In this document: positions 15,909-24,748 of the stretch, piece after piece
Layout: each line of letters starts with the position of its first letter
Position numbering within the stretch: the stretch's first letter is position 1
Origin: Paenibacillus sp. 32352
Lineage (GTDB): Bacteria; Bacillota; Bacilli; Paenibacillales; NBRC-103111
DNA: 64,000 nt
Assembly (NCBI RefSeq): GCF_002042965.1
Contig: NZ_MZNT01000003.1
Location: 186,001 to 250,000, forward strand
Direction: 5' to 3'
The notes under the pieces: model-generated
What the model was told of the DNA's origin: nothing
Databases searched by the model: none
What the model saw: the letters and a program-made list of their open reading frames with translations, nothing else
Program-made: the position numbers and the translations under genes

Positions 15909-16919
15909 CTACACTTGCTGGGTTGATTTGCGGATAATGAGCTGTGAGGGCAGAAGCACCTTGCGTTTGGCGGCAGGAGCCTTGCCTTCAATGCGTTCAA
16001 TAAGCATCTGCATACCGATGAATCCCATGTCGTAAGCAGGCTGAGCGGCTACCGTCAAAAACGGGTTATAGTCGGGAATAGGCTCCGGATCATCGAAACA
16101 GGCTACCGCGATATCCTCGGGTACCCGGAGGTTCATTTCCCTTAGCGCCCGCAGGGTATTAACACCAATGAAATTATTGGCGGCAAGGATAGCCGTAGGA
16201 CGCCCGGACGGAGTTAAGCTCATCAAGGAACGAACGATATCCGGAAAATTGTCCTGCCGGAAATGAGTTTCAATGATGTCTTCCGGGGCCCACTGAAGCC
16301 CGTTCAGAATAAGCGCATCCGTAAATGCCTGGCGCCTCTCGCGGGCGTTCGATGCCGTATCGGGCCCGTTAATAAGGGCGATTTTGCGATGCCCCTGCTC
16401 CACGAGATGCGCGACCAGCTTGCGGGTCGTCTCCGCATTATCACCCATGACGAGGTCGGCGGCTATGCCATCCACATGCCTGTCTGCGAATACGAACGGG
16501 ACCTTCCGTTTGGCCAGCTTGCGCAGATGGACAAGGGAAGGCTCGCCTGTCGGCGCGATCAGCACTCCATCCACCTGCGCGGATAGCAGCATATCTATAT
16601 AACGGGACTCTTTATCCGCCTGCTCGTCAGTATTCCCAAGCAGCAGCTGATAACCGAACTGATGCGCCTTATCCTCCGCGCCGCGCGCAATGGTAGTGAA
16701 GAAGGGATTGGAAATATCCGGTATAACAAGAGAGACAATCTTTGTTTCCTTGGAGGTTAGGCTGCGGGCCTGCTTATTGGGAATATAGTCGAGCTCTTGA
16801 ATGATAGCCTCAACTTTTCGTCGGGTTGCTTCGCTGATCGAAGGGGCATGGTTTATCACCCTCGATACGGTCATGGGAGATACGTTTGCTTTTTTGGCAA
16901 TGTCATAAATGGTGACCAT
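15909..16919 (-). CDS. LacI-family transcriptional repressor
   Basis: 336 residues from ATG 16919, chosen because AAAGGAA lies nine bases upstream; an upstream ATG at 16967 lacks a site. The helix-turn-helix is VTIYDIAKKANVSPMTVSRV followed by the hinge helix (PNKQARSLTS). The rest is a periplasmic-binding-protein-like effector domain (VSLVIPDISNPFF, VDGVLIAPTG, AVACFDDPEP). It should bind a sugar or sugar phosphate. A near-perfect LacI-type operator at 17011-17026 lies between this gene and the divergent dehydrogenase, indicating control of both. Confidence 0.88.
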   Translation of the reverse strand: MVTIYDIAKKANVSPMTVSRVINHAPSISEATRRKVEAIIQELDYIPNKQARSLTSKETKIVSLVIPDISNPFFTTIARGAEDKAHQFGYQLLLGNTDEQADKESRYIDMLLSAQVDGVLIAPTGEPSLVHLRKLAKRKVPFVFADRHVDGIAADLVMGDNAETTRKLVAHLVEQGHRKIALINGPDTASNARERRQAFTDALILNGLQWAPEDIIETHFRQDNFPDIVRSLMSLTPSGRPTAILAANNFIGVNTLRALREMNLRVPEDIAVACFDDPEPIPDYNPFLTVAAQPAYDMGFIGMQMLIERIEGKAPAAKRKVLLPSQLIIRKSTQQV

Positions 16920-17010
16920 GGTGCGGAAATTCCTTTCACGAATCTGGCTGTAGTAAAATGTCGACAACGAGCTAAAACGATTGACGCAGATAGCTTGAGC
17001 TGTTATGTTA

Positions 17011-17026
17011 ATGTTACCGATAACAT
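17011..17026. promoter_or_regulatory. LacI-family operator
   Basis: ATGTTACCGATAACAT has perfect TGTTA/TAACA half-sites around a central CG, the classic form of GntR/LacI-family operators. It lies 92 bp from the LacI start and 189 bp from the dehydrogenase start. It also fits the CcpA cre consensus at all but one position, so catabolite control is possible. Confidence 0.65.
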
Positions 17027-17214
17027 AAAAGTATCACAACGAGAGTCCTCATTCAACGTTTCGGCAGCGAATAATAAGCCGCACCCAGGATGAAAAGGAC
17101 CAGCCGGATTCGGCATTAAAAGGCGAGCTTCATGGAAGCGTATTCATCTGAGATGTAACAGTCAAAGGTTATAGCTAGAAAGCGATGGATTACAAAGGAG
17201 GCGTACTTTTCTTT

Positions 17215-18228
17215 ATGAAAGCGATTGTTTGTGAAGAGCCGAATCATTTTGCAATGAAGGAAATCGAGCTGCCCTCGGCAGCCAAGGGAGAAGCCTTGCT
17301 TCGCATTCGCCGTGTGGGCATTTGCGGAACGGACTTGCATGCGTACAGGGGGAATCAGCCATATTTCGTTTATCCCCGTATTCTGGGTCATGAGCTGGCG
17401 GCGGAGATCGTCGATATTGGAAACAACCCACAGGGGCTAAAGCAAGGGGATCGGGTCACGATTATCCCCTATATGGAATGCGGCACTTGTATCGCCTGCC
17501 GAAACGGCAAAACCAATTGCTGTACGTCGATGAGTGTCCTGGGCGTCCATCAAGACGGAGGGATGCGGGAGTACATGACCGTGTCTTCCGACCATCTGCT
17601 GGCTGTTGACGGGCTAAGCCTCGATCAGACTGCGATTGTGGAATGCTTCAGCATCGGGGCCCATGCCGTACGCAGGGCAGCCGTTGAGAAGGGAGAATTC
17701 GCTCTAGTCATTGGTGCGGGTCCGATCGGTCTGGGCGTTATGAAATTTGCCAAGCTGGCAGGGGCTAAGGTGATTGCTCTGGATATGAATGAGGAGCGGC
17801 TAAGCTTCTGCAAAGACTGGGTGGCGGCGGACTATACCGTGAACGTGAAGAACGATCCGGTGAAGGCCATCGAGTCGATTACCGGAGGCGATCTCCCGAT
17901 TGTGGTGTTCGATGCGACGGGGAATGCCCGTTCCATGGAGGGAGCGATGCAGTACGTGTCCCATGGCGGCAGGCTCGTCTATGTCGGTCTGGTCAAAAGC
18001 GATATCTCGTTCAGCGATCCGGAATTCCATAAAAAGGAGATGACGCTCCTGAGCAGCCGCAACGCCAACCGCGTTGATTTCGAGCACGTGATCGAGAGCA
18101 TGCGCAGCGGTCAGATCGATACGGATGCTTTTATTACCCATCGAGCCTCCTTCGACGGGATGATTGATGCATATGAGAGCTGGCTCAAGCCTGAAACAGG
18201 CGTCATCAAGGCGATAGTTGAGCTGTAA
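17215..18228 (+). CDS. Zn-dependent alcohol/polyol dehydrogenase (RspB/LgoD-like)
   Basis: 337-residue medium-chain dehydrogenase. Catalytic zinc ligands are Cys37 (GICGTD) and His59-Glu60 (LGHE). Structural zinc ligands are Cys89, Cys92, Cys95 and Cys102 or Cys103. The NAD(P)-binding motif is VIGAGPIGLGV. Overall it resembles RspB/L-galactonate dehydrogenase-type enzymes that oxidise sugar acids or polyols. ATG 17215 is preferred over ATG 17185 because AAAGGAGG sits between them. It is divergent from the LacI gene with an operator in between, so its substrate is probably linked to the repressor's inducer. Confidence 0.82.
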   Translation: MKAIVCEEPNHFAMKEIELPSAAKGEALLRIRRVGICGTDLHAYRGNQPYFVYPRILGHELAAEIVDIGNNPQGLKQGDRVTIIPYMECGTCIACRNGKTNCCTSMSVLGVHQDGGMREYMTVSSDHLLAVDGLSLDQTAIVECFSIGAHAVRRAAVEKGEFALVIGAGPIGLGVMKFAKLAGAKVIALDMNEERLSFCKDWVAADYTVNVKNDPVKAIESITGGDLPIVVFDATGNARSMEGAMQYVSHGGRLVYVGLVKSDISFSDPEFHKKEMTLLSSRNANRVDFEHVIESMRSGQIDTDAFITHRASFDGMIDAYESWLKPETGVIKAIVEL

Positions 18229-18233
18229 TAGCC

Positions 18234-18265
18234 ATAGGCATCCTCGCAGGAGGATGCCTATTTTT
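18234..18265. terminator. Bidirectional terminator between dehydrogenase and GH43 genes
   Basis: A perfect 12-bp stem (18234-18245 with 18250-18261), a 4-nt loop and five T on the plus side. The genes on either side are convergent. Confidence 0.85.
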
Positions 18266-18301
18266 GCTTTTGGGGCTCGAAGCGAAGCCCGCGCTTATTA
18301 C

Positions 18302-19750
18302 TTATACACGGACCCCATAATGAGGCGTTACGGCAAAGCCTTGACTGCGCCGGAGCTCATGGCTGGCCAACGGCCTGAGGTGCAGGGCGCCGCCGTAATC
18401 GCGATTGCTGGTCAGTGCGAGACCCGTTGCGCGGTGCAGGATGCTGCACCAACCGCTGTGTTCGGCGTCATCAACGAGAGTCCATTGCTGTGTGGAGCGG
18501 CCGGATGCCTCTCGCAGCCGAACGGTCAGGCACATGTCGGCATCGGAATCGGAATCCGTCTCTGCCTCAGCGACATCGTCGGCATCCAAATACTTGCCGT
18601 TATGCTTATTCCTAATCTGGACAGCTCCATCCTCCAGATTCTCTATAATCCAATGCTGTGCGGCAGAGCCATAAGCCAATTTCCCGGCCGTAACCGTGTC
18701 TGCCTGCGATTCGCCGACGGCTGGACTCTCCGAATCATCACCCGAGACTGCCGCCAAATATCGGTGCGACCGGTTCAGGATACGGGAGAAGCTGCCACCT
18801 TCGCGGGATGGCACGATGCTGGCTTCCTCCGAAAGCACGCTCACCGCATCCGTCCATTCAAGCTTCATTGACTTGTCGTCCGGAAACCGGAGCGGCAGGA
18901 AGACGTAGGACGAGCTATGATAGTCCGAAGGGTCCCACCGGTCGCCGACATAGAGATAACGCGTTTCCCCTTCTCGGCTAACCGGAAGGATGAAGGTGGG
19001 CTGCGTATCGTATGTGGTCGGTCCGCCCAGGTCGTAAAGCTGTGACCAGTTGCCGGTCAAGCTGTCCGAATAAGCATACTTGCCTTGATTCGGCTCCCAG
19101 CCGGTGCAGCCGGACGAAACCATAAAGTAGACGCCGTTTCGCTTCATGACAGCAGGAGCTTCCCGGTACTGGCCCGGCCACAAGGTTCTGACATGCTCGT
19201 CAATCGACAAATAATCGTCGCTCAGACGGTACATGTGCAGGTCGGCATTTTCTCTCGCGGCCGAAATGAAATAGGCGGTCCCGTCATCATCGACGAACAA
19301 GGTGCAGTCCCGCGACATGAATCCGCAGGGATTGAAGCTGCCGTGATACGTATATTCTCCGTCAACCGTGTCGCAGCTGGCAACTGCACAGCGGGCGGCT
19401 GAATAGTCGGAGCCGTTCTCCCAATGCATCCACATGACGTAGCGGTTGGCAGGGGCATGATAAATGACCTTCGGTCTTTCGATATTGGCGCCCCGTCCCG
19501 TTGCGGCGTCCGTAACGAGCTCCGGTGCAGTCCGAACATCGATCGGTTGGTAAGGGGAATCCAGGGTAAGCACATCACCGCGAAACTCCCAGTCCTTCAG
19601 ATTGTTCGAGCGGTAGCAGGATACGCGTTTGCGTCCCTGCCTGTTTTCCCCGAACCAGTAATAATAGTCTCCGGATTGGAGTAATCCTCCCCCATGGGCA
19701 TGAATCGGCTGACCGGATGCGTCCCGCCATTGCGTACCGTTGTACAGCAT
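18302..19750 (-). CDS. GH43-family glycosidase with C-terminal ricin-type lectin domain
   Basis: 482 residues with no signal peptide, so presumably cytoplasmic. The N-terminal five-bladed propeller shows HAHGGGLLQSGDYYYWFGE, ERPKVIYH, SRDCTLFVDDDGTAYFISA, YREAPAVMKRNGVYFM and GWEPNQ. This series resembles GH43 subfamily 24 exo-beta-1,3-galactanases; Glu in YREAP is the candidate acid. Residues ~330-475 look like a ricin-B trefoil with QHW and QQW motifs, a carbohydrate-binding module. It follows the binding-protein gene by 45 nt behind AGGAGGAAG and probably trims arabinogalactan or RG-I side-chain fragments after import. Confidence 0.78.
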   Translation of the reverse strand: MLYNGTQWRDASGQPIHAHGGGLLQSGDYYYWFGENRQGRKRVSCYRSNNLKDWEFRGDVLTLDSPYQPIDVRTAPELVTDAATGRGANIERPKVIYHAPANRYVMWMHWENGSDYSAARCAVASCDTVDGEYTYHGSFNPCGFMSRDCTLFVDDDGTAYFISAARENADLHMYRLSDDYLSIDEHVRTLWPGQYREAPAVMKRNGVYFMVSSGCTGWEPNQGKYAYSDSLTGNWSQLYDLGGPTTYDTQPTFILPVSREGETRYLYVGDRWDPSDYHSSSYVFLPLRFPDDKSMKLEWTDAVSVLSEEASIVPSREGGSFSRILNRSHRYLAAVSGDDSESPAVGESQADTVTAGKLAYGSAAQHWIIENLEDGAVQIRNKHNGKYLDADDVAEAETDSDSDADMCLTVRLREASGRSTQQWTLVDDAEHSGWCSILHRATGLALTSNRDYGGALHLRPLASHELRRSQGFAVTPHYGVRV

Positions 19751-19795
19751 CTTTCTTCCTCCTGTTCTGGATAGACTTGATTGACTTGGCTAAGA

Positions 19796-21106
19796 TTATT
19801 TACCTGAACCAATGTCGATTTGCCGTATATGGTTTTGGATAGCTTCATCGGCGGCGCGCAGCGTAGTATTCACATCCTGCTCGTCATTCAAGTATTTGGT
19901 CACTTGCTCGCTTATCAATTTACCGGCATCGGGATATTTGCTTGTTGCCGTATAAGCCGGTATATAGGTGCCTTTAAATATCGCATCCAGATGCTTGCCC
20001 TGCAGCACGGGCATATCGGCTCCCAGCTCACGGCGGATGCTGGCATCCTTGAGGACCGACAGCTTCCCGGAGGCTCTCGTCATTTTTTTCTGAATCGCGT
20101 CCGACGTTAATATTTCTATCACCTTGAACGCTTCGTCCTTATGCTTGCTCGTTTTGGTCACGAGGGCGACGTGCTCATCCACCATACCGGCCATATTCGG
20201 TTTATCCGGGTAGCTTGGATATTGAGCGATGTCCCAGTTCAAGCCTTTGGCCGCATCCGATTGAAGCAGATTGAAATTGTTGCCCGTCGCAAACATCGCC
20301 AAATTGCGGTCCTTCATAAATTGATTCCGCTGGTGAACATTAGGAACCGGTTCGTTCGAAGGGATCGTATGGATCTTCTTGGACAGCTCCAGAATTTGCT
20401 TCCAGGACTCATTATTGAAGTTCGACTTGCCGTCCTTGATGGAAGGGAGCGCAATTTGCAGCGCCAGCTTCCCGTATCCTTCGGCCTCCAAGCCCCGATA
20501 GCGGACGCCCTGATCCTCCCGGCTCACGCGCTTGGCCAGCTCGATGGTTTCATCCCAAGTCATGCCGTCCTTCGGATAGTCGACGCCGAATTTATCGAAA
20601 ATGTCTTTATTGTAGTAAATGACGTTGAAATTCGAATCATAGGGCAGGGCGACCAGCCCGCTTTTGTCATAGCCCCGAATGGTATCCACGTAAGTGGCCT
20701 CGAAGCGGTTCAGATCCAGGTTATGCTTCTTGATGAGAGGCGTCATATCTTCAACCAGCCCCAGCTCCTGATAATCCGGGATCAGATTGACCCATGTTGC
20801 GATAAGGTCCGGCACAGTGCCTGCGGCTACCATTTCCTTAATGTTGTCGCCCTTAAGCATTTCGATTTCGATATGGGGATATTTTTGCTTGAGCGGCTCG
20901 ACAATAAGCGATTGGAAATCGGCGTCGTTGATTTCAGACCATTTTTGCGCCATCAACAGCTTCACAGGCTCTTGCTTGGCAGGGGCCTGGGTACCCTGAT
21001 CGGGTGTTGGTGCAGCGGTTTGCCCGCTACCTCCGTTGCTGCAGCCGATAAGAGCACCGAAAGCCAGCAATGCTGCCATAGCTGCCGCGTAAGAACGAAT
21101 TACCAT
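19796..21106 (-). CDS. Sugar-binding lipoprotein (orphan, no permeases alongside)
   Basis: 436-residue extracellular solute-binding protein, family 1 type. The signal peptide ends in LIGC followed by SNGGSG, a lipobox. Later features are typical: ELVEDMTPLIKKHN-like first-lobe segments, VALPYDSNFNVIYYNKDIFDKFG and MVDEHVALVTKTSKHKDEAF. It is flanked by its presumed AraC regulator upstream and the GH43 gene downstream, all on the minus strand. No permease gene is adjacent, so it must use permeases encoded elsewhere. Confidence 0.85.
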   Translation of the reverse strand: MVIRSYAAAMAALLAFGALIGCSNGGSGQTAAPTPDQGTQAPAKQEPVKLLMAQKWSEINDADFQSLIVEPLKQKYPHIEIEMLKGDNIKEMVAAGTVPDLIATWVNLIPDYQELGLVEDMTPLIKKHNLDLNRFEATYVDTIRGYDKSGLVALPYDSNFNVIYYNKDIFDKFGVDYPKDGMTWDETIELAKRVSREDQGVRYRGLEAEGYGKLALQIALPSIKDGKSNFNNESWKQILELSKKIHTIPSNEPVPNVHQRNQFMKDRNLAMFATGNNFNLLQSDAAKGLNWDIAQYPSYPDKPNMAGMVDEHVALVTKTSKHKDEAFKVIEILTSDAIQKKMTRASGKLSVLKDASIRRELGADMPVLQGKHLDAIFKGTYIPAYTATSKYPDAGKLISEQVTKYLNDEQDVNTTLRAADEAIQNHIRQIDIGSGK

Positions 21107-21145
21107 TTTGCAATCCCCCTTTTAGTTTCTTTTTGAAAGCGGTTT

Positions 21146-21208
21146 AGTGTTATCCTATCACGGGTTTTCGGGGGCCAGCAATTCACAAAAGAATGCTAAA
21201 ATAACACT
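21146..21208. promoter_or_regulatory. Separated inverted repeat around the binding-protein promoter
   Basis: AGTGTTAT (21146-21153) and ATAACACT (21201-21208) are perfect inverted copies 47 nt apart. They span the AraC/binding-protein junction, and the second lies at the very end of the AraC coding frame. A looping or paired regulator site is possible; chance is not excluded. Confidence 0.3.
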
Positions 21209-22062
21209 TTTGCACTTACACCGCAGCGATATTGAAAAGGGGTCGTACCTACCTGGGCGCGAAAAAATTTACAGAAATAGGCGGCTGACGAAAAGTTCAG
21301 CTTCAAGGCGATGTCCTCCACAGACAACGTGGATTCCTGCAGCAGCTTCTTGGCCTTCTCGATCCTCACTTTATTGAGATAGTGCTTCGGGGACATCCCA
21401 TACACCTGCTTAAAGCAGTCCGTAATATAATTGCGGTGCACGTGCAAGCGCTCCGACAGCTCCGAAATTTTCAATCCTTCCGCTCCTCCGTATGTCTCCA
21501 GCAAATAGGCCGCTTCCGCAGCAATCGTATGCTTCGATTTGGGGGCGGAGGGTTCATCCCGGATATCGGGGATCACAATTTTTTCAATTAAAAAAGCCAA
21601 AAATTGCATCATCATAGACTGCACCATCATTTTCTGGGTGAAGGCCGGCTCCTCCAGCGACTTGAATAATTGGATCAGCCGGTTCATGGAATGCCGGATC
21701 TCGCTTTGAATTTCGGGTGGCTGCTGCGTGCTGACAATCGGCTGTCTCCTGCGGTGGAACAACGAATGAACCTCCCGGGGCTCCACGTCGAAGTGAAAAT
21801 TGAAAAACCGGCTTTCCTCATGCGCTTGCGGATAATGCAGCTCGCCGGAATTAACGAGAATAAAATCTCCTGCTCTCAGCTCGTACTCAATCCCGTTAAT
21901 CCATTCGCTCATGAAACCGGATTCAATATATAAGATTTCAAACATCGGATGTTTATGGTTCGGATATACGGAGCCTTTCTCCGCATTTTTATATAAAATG
22001 CTCCAAACATGAAACGATGTAAAAAAACCGGGGAAGTAAAAATGATCCTTCATCTTTTGCAC
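21196..22062 (-). CDS. AraC-family transcriptional regulator with cupin sensor
   Basis: 288 residues. The N-terminal cupin-like part has HKHPMFEILYIESG and FILVNSGELHYPQA, a beta-barrel that usually binds sugar. The C-terminal ~95 residues have two helix-turn-helix motifs (LKISELSERLHVHRNYITDCFK and IALKLNFSSAAYFCKFFR). It is divergent from the PL11 lyase gene and upstream of the binding-protein and GH43 genes, so it is the likely activator of both sides. Candidate sites are the direct repeats at 22291-22319. Confidence 0.85.
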   Translation of the reverse strand: MQKMKDHFYFPGFFTSFHVWSILYKNAEKGSVYPNHKHPMFEILYIESGFMSEWINGIEYELRAGDFILVNSGELHYPQAHEESRFFNFHFDVEPREVHSLFHRRRQPIVSTQQPPEIQSEIRHSMNRLIQLFKSLEEPAFTQKMMVQSMMMQFLAFLIEKIVIPDIRDEPSAPKSKHTIAAEAAYLLETYGGAEGLKISELSERLHVHRNYITDCFKQVYGMSPKHYLNKVRIEKAKKLLQESTLSVEDIALKLNFSSAAYFCKFFRAQVGTTPFQYRCGVSAKVLF

Positions 22063-22401
22063 CGTCCTTTTCCAGTAAATGCCTTTGGCTTCAGAGTATC
22101 ATAACGAATCCTTTGGGTAAATGTCCCTGTGGTTGCAAAAAAGTACAATCGAAAAAACGGGCGTAAAACAAAAAAATGCAAGGTAATCAAAAATATACAA
22201 TTGTTAGCCGGAGGGAGAATCCCTTATGGTTAGGGGGTAGTACAGGCTTACTGGCAGGACTAGAAGAGAGGATAGGCAGGAGGTGAAATGACATTTTGTA
22301 ACCGTATACATTTTGTAACGGTGTGATGGAAACAGGCAGCAGGGGAGAGACGGATGAAGCACAACCAAATGATGGAAGTACATTAGGAGGCGGAATAACG
22401 G
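22063..22401. other. Divergent intergenic region between AraC regulator and PL11 lyase
   Basis: A gene-free stretch of 339 bp. It is A-rich at 22135-22200 and contains a TACAAT (22196-22201) that could be a -10 without a good -35. The direct repeats and cre-like site at 22291-22319 are listed separately. The last 80 bp are purine-rich and end in AGGAGG before the lyase start. No short gene is evident. Confidence 0.5.
22291..22319 (+). promoter_or_regulatory. Two perfect 12-bp direct repeats with an embedded cre-like site
   Basis: ACATTTTGTAAC occurs at 22291-22302 and 22308-22319, a 17-bp period, which suits an AraC-type dimer. TGTAACCGTATACA (22297-22310) spans the junction and matches the CcpA cre consensus TGWAANCGNTNWCA at 13 of 14 positions. 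Together they suggest activation by the neighbouring AraC protein and catabolite repression at the lyase promoter. Confidence 0.55.
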
Positions 22402-24627
22402 ATGAATAAGAAGCTCAATCGGAGATTCAAGAAAACAAGCCATGTACTTGCAGGTGCCATTTTATTAGGCGCATTGGCCGCGCCGCTGCAGGCAAGTGCG
22501 GCTGCCGGTTCGGCAGGCATACCAGGCGCTTCTTCTATACAAAGGCAAATGGAATACTTAGACCGAGGTCTTGTAGCGGTAAAAACAGACAGCGGTGTGT
22601 TCGTCAGCTGGAGGCTGCTCGGCAATGAGCCTGACGGTATTGCTTTCAATCTGTATCGCGACGGGGTGAAGGTCAACTCGTCCCCGATAACGAATAGCAC
22701 GAATTATCAGGACAATTCCGGCTCAAGTGAATCGAAGTACACGGTCAGAGCCGTGCTGAACGGCAAGGAGCAGCCGGCTTCGGCCCAAGCAGGCGTTTGG
22801 GATACGAATTACTTGTCGGTTCCTCTGCAAAAGCCGGCTGACGGCGTCAACCCGGACGGCTCGACCTTTACATACAGCGCGAATGATGCAAGCGTCGGGG
22901 ATTTGGATGGGGACGGCCAGTATGAAATCGTACTTAAATGGGACCCGTCCAACTCCAAGGATAACTCGCAGGACGGGGTTACCGGAGAGGTGTTTATTGA
23001 CGCTTACAAGCTGGATGGCACCTTGTTATGGCGCATTGGTCTCGGGAAAAACATCCGCGCGGGTGCGCATTATACGCAATTTATGGTATACGACCTCGAC
23101 GGGGACGGCAAAGCGGAGATCGCGTTCAAAACGGCTGACGGAACGACGGATGGAACTGGCAAAGTCATTGGAGATGCGAATGCGGACTATCGCGATCTGA
23201 CAGGCAGCCGCCCTGGACGTGTGCTCTCGGGGCCGGAGTATTTGTCGATATTTGAAGGGAAAACCGGCAAGGAGCTAGTAACGGTGCCTTATGATCCGCC
23301 GAGAGGCAAGGTGACGGACTGGGGGGATAATTACGGCAACCGGGTTGACCGTTTCCTTGCATGTATCGCCTATCTGGACGGCAAAAGACCTAGTCTTGTG
23401 ATGGCACGAGGTTACTATACCAGAACCGTACTTGCTGCTTACAACTGGCGAGACGGGCAGCTGACCAAGCTCTGGACCTTCGACAGCAATGAACCCGGCA
23501 ATGAGACCTATGCAGGGCAGGGGAATCACAATTTAAGCGTGGCCGATGTTGACGGTGACGGCAAGGATGAGATCATCTACGGGGCCGTGACGATCGACGA
23601 TAATGGAAAAGGGCTCTACAATACCCGATTAGGTCATGGCGATGCCTTGCATGTCGGTGATTTAGATCCTGGCAGACCGGGACTTGAAGTGTTCAAGGTC
23701 AATGAAGACAAAAATTCCCCGTACGGCGCAGCCATGTGGGATGCGGCTACAGGAGAAGTTCTATGGGGTGTCCATACAGGGAAGGATACGGGCCGCGGCA
23801 TGTCGGCGGATATCGATCCGAACTATGAGGGTGAGGAAGTATGGGCGTCGACAGGAGTCGGGTTGTACTCGAACAAAGGGCAGAAAATCAGCAGCTCCAC
23901 GCCTTCGATCAATTTCGGTATTTGGTGGGACGGCGATCTGCTCCGTGAGCTGTTGGATAACAACCACATCGACAAATGGGATTACAACAATTACAAAACC
24001 GTGAATCTGCTGACCGCAACGGAGGCAGCCTCCAATAACGGTACCAAAGCGAATCCGGCTCTGCAGGCTGACTTGTTCGGCGACTGGAGGGAGGAAGCGG
24101 TGTGGAGGACGGAGGACAGCACGGCCTTGCATATTTACACAACGACGGATTTGACGGACCATCGGATTTATACGCTGATGCATGATCCGGTCTATCGACT
24201 GGGTATTGCATGGCAAAATGTCGCGTACAACCAGCCGCCGCATACCGGGTTCTACCTCGGAGTTGGAATGGAGACACCTCCGGCGCCGAATATGTATGTC
24301 GTACTGCCGGCCGAGGTGAAGGTTGAGCCGCAAACCTTGAATCTGAAAAGCCAAGGGGGCCAGAATTCCGTCACCGTATCTGTTCAGCTTCCTGCCGGTT
24401 ATGATGCCTCCGCCATCGATGCTTCGACGGTACAGATGAGCGTCTATGGAAGCAAGCCTATAGCAGCCCAAGCCGCTGCAGGCAATAAAGCTGCGCTCAA
24501 ATTTGACCGGCAGCAGCTTATCGGGGCGCTTCAGGGACAAAATGGCAATGTGGAGGTTACGATCACAGGGGCATTGAGAAACGGTCATACGTTCCGGGGG
24601 ACCGATATCATTAAGGTTAATCATTAG
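22402..24627 (+). CDS. Secreted rhamnogalacturonan lyase, PL11 family (YesW-like)
   Basis: 741-residue exported enzyme that should cleave the rhamnogalacturonan I backbone by beta-elimination. A signal peptide (residues 1 to ~33, ending LQASA) is followed by RQMEYLDRGLVAVKTDSGVFVSWRLL-type N-terminal sequence and an eight-bladed propeller. Calcium loops of the type DLDGDGQYE, DLDGDGKAE and DVDGDGKDE are visible, as is GNHNLSVADVDGDG. This fits YesW/YesX. The last ~110 residues (from PAEVKVEPQ) look like an added beta-sandwich. An AGGAGG site precedes ATG 22402. The divergent AraC gene is its likely activator. Confidence 0.88.
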   Translation: MNKKLNRRFKKTSHVLAGAILLGALAAPLQASAAAGSAGIPGASSIQRQMEYLDRGLVAVKTDSGVFVSWRLLGNEPDGIAFNLYRDGVKVNSSPITNSTNYQDNSGSSESKYTVRAVLNGKEQPASAQAGVWDTNYLSVPLQKPADGVNPDGSTFTYSANDASVGDLDGDGQYEIVLKWDPSNSKDNSQDGVTGEVFIDAYKLDGTLLWRIGLGKNIRAGAHYTQFMVYDLDGDGKAEIAFKTADGTTDGTGKVIGDANADYRDLTGSRPGRVLSGPEYLSIFEGKTGKELVTVPYDPPRGKVTDWGDNYGNRVDRFLACIAYLDGKRPSLVMARGYYTRTVLAAYNWRDGQLTKLWTFDSNEPGNETYAGQGNHNLSVADVDGDGKDEIIYGAVTIDDNGKGLYNTRLGHGDALHVGDLDPGRPGLEVFKVNEDKNSPYGAAMWDAATGEVLWGVHTGKDTGRGMSADIDPNYEGEEVWASTGVGLYSNKGQKISSSTPSINFGIWWDGDLLRELLDNNHIDKWDYNNYKTVNLLTATEAASNNGTKANPALQADLFGDWREEAVWRTEDSTALHIYTTTDLTDHRIYTLMHDPVYRLGIAWQNVAYNQPPHTGFYLGVGMETPPAPNMYVVLPAEVKVEPQTLNLKSQGGQNSVTVSVQLPAGYDASAIDASTVQMSVYGSKPIAAQAAAGNKAALKFDRQQLIGALQGQNGNVEVTITGALRNGHTFRGTDIIKVNH

Positions 24628-24641
24628 TTCATGCTTGTACG

Positions 24642-24682
24642 AGGGAGAGCAGCTCTGACACAGGGGTTGCTCTCCCTTGCTT
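24642..24682 (+). terminator. Intrinsic terminator after the PL11 gene
   Basis: agggagagca (24642-24651) pairs with tgctctccct (24668-24677). The trailing T-run is short (ttgcttt), so it is a moderate candidate. Confidence 0.55.
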
Positions 24683-24748
24683 TATAAGGAGCTTAAGATG
24701 CGATTGAGGGTTCCGCATGGAGATGTTTATCCATTTAGGGCAATATGC

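Noticed and set aside
17185..17214. Earlier start for the Zn-dependent dehydrogenase at ATG 17185
   Set aside because: The ribosome-binding site lies downstream of it, before ATG 17215, where the conserved MKA start also falls.
18218..18871. 217-codon plus-strand frame opposite the GH43 gene
   Set aside because: Antisense shadow, and it runs through the dehydrogenase terminator hairpin.
20141..21136. 331-codon plus-strand frame across the orphan binding-protein gene
   Set aside because: Antisense to a well-supported lipoprotein gene with no family motif of its own.
23761..24624. 287-codon minus-strand frame inside the PL11 gene
   Set aside because: Shadow of the calcium-loop-rich lyase sequence; Arg/His-rich translation.
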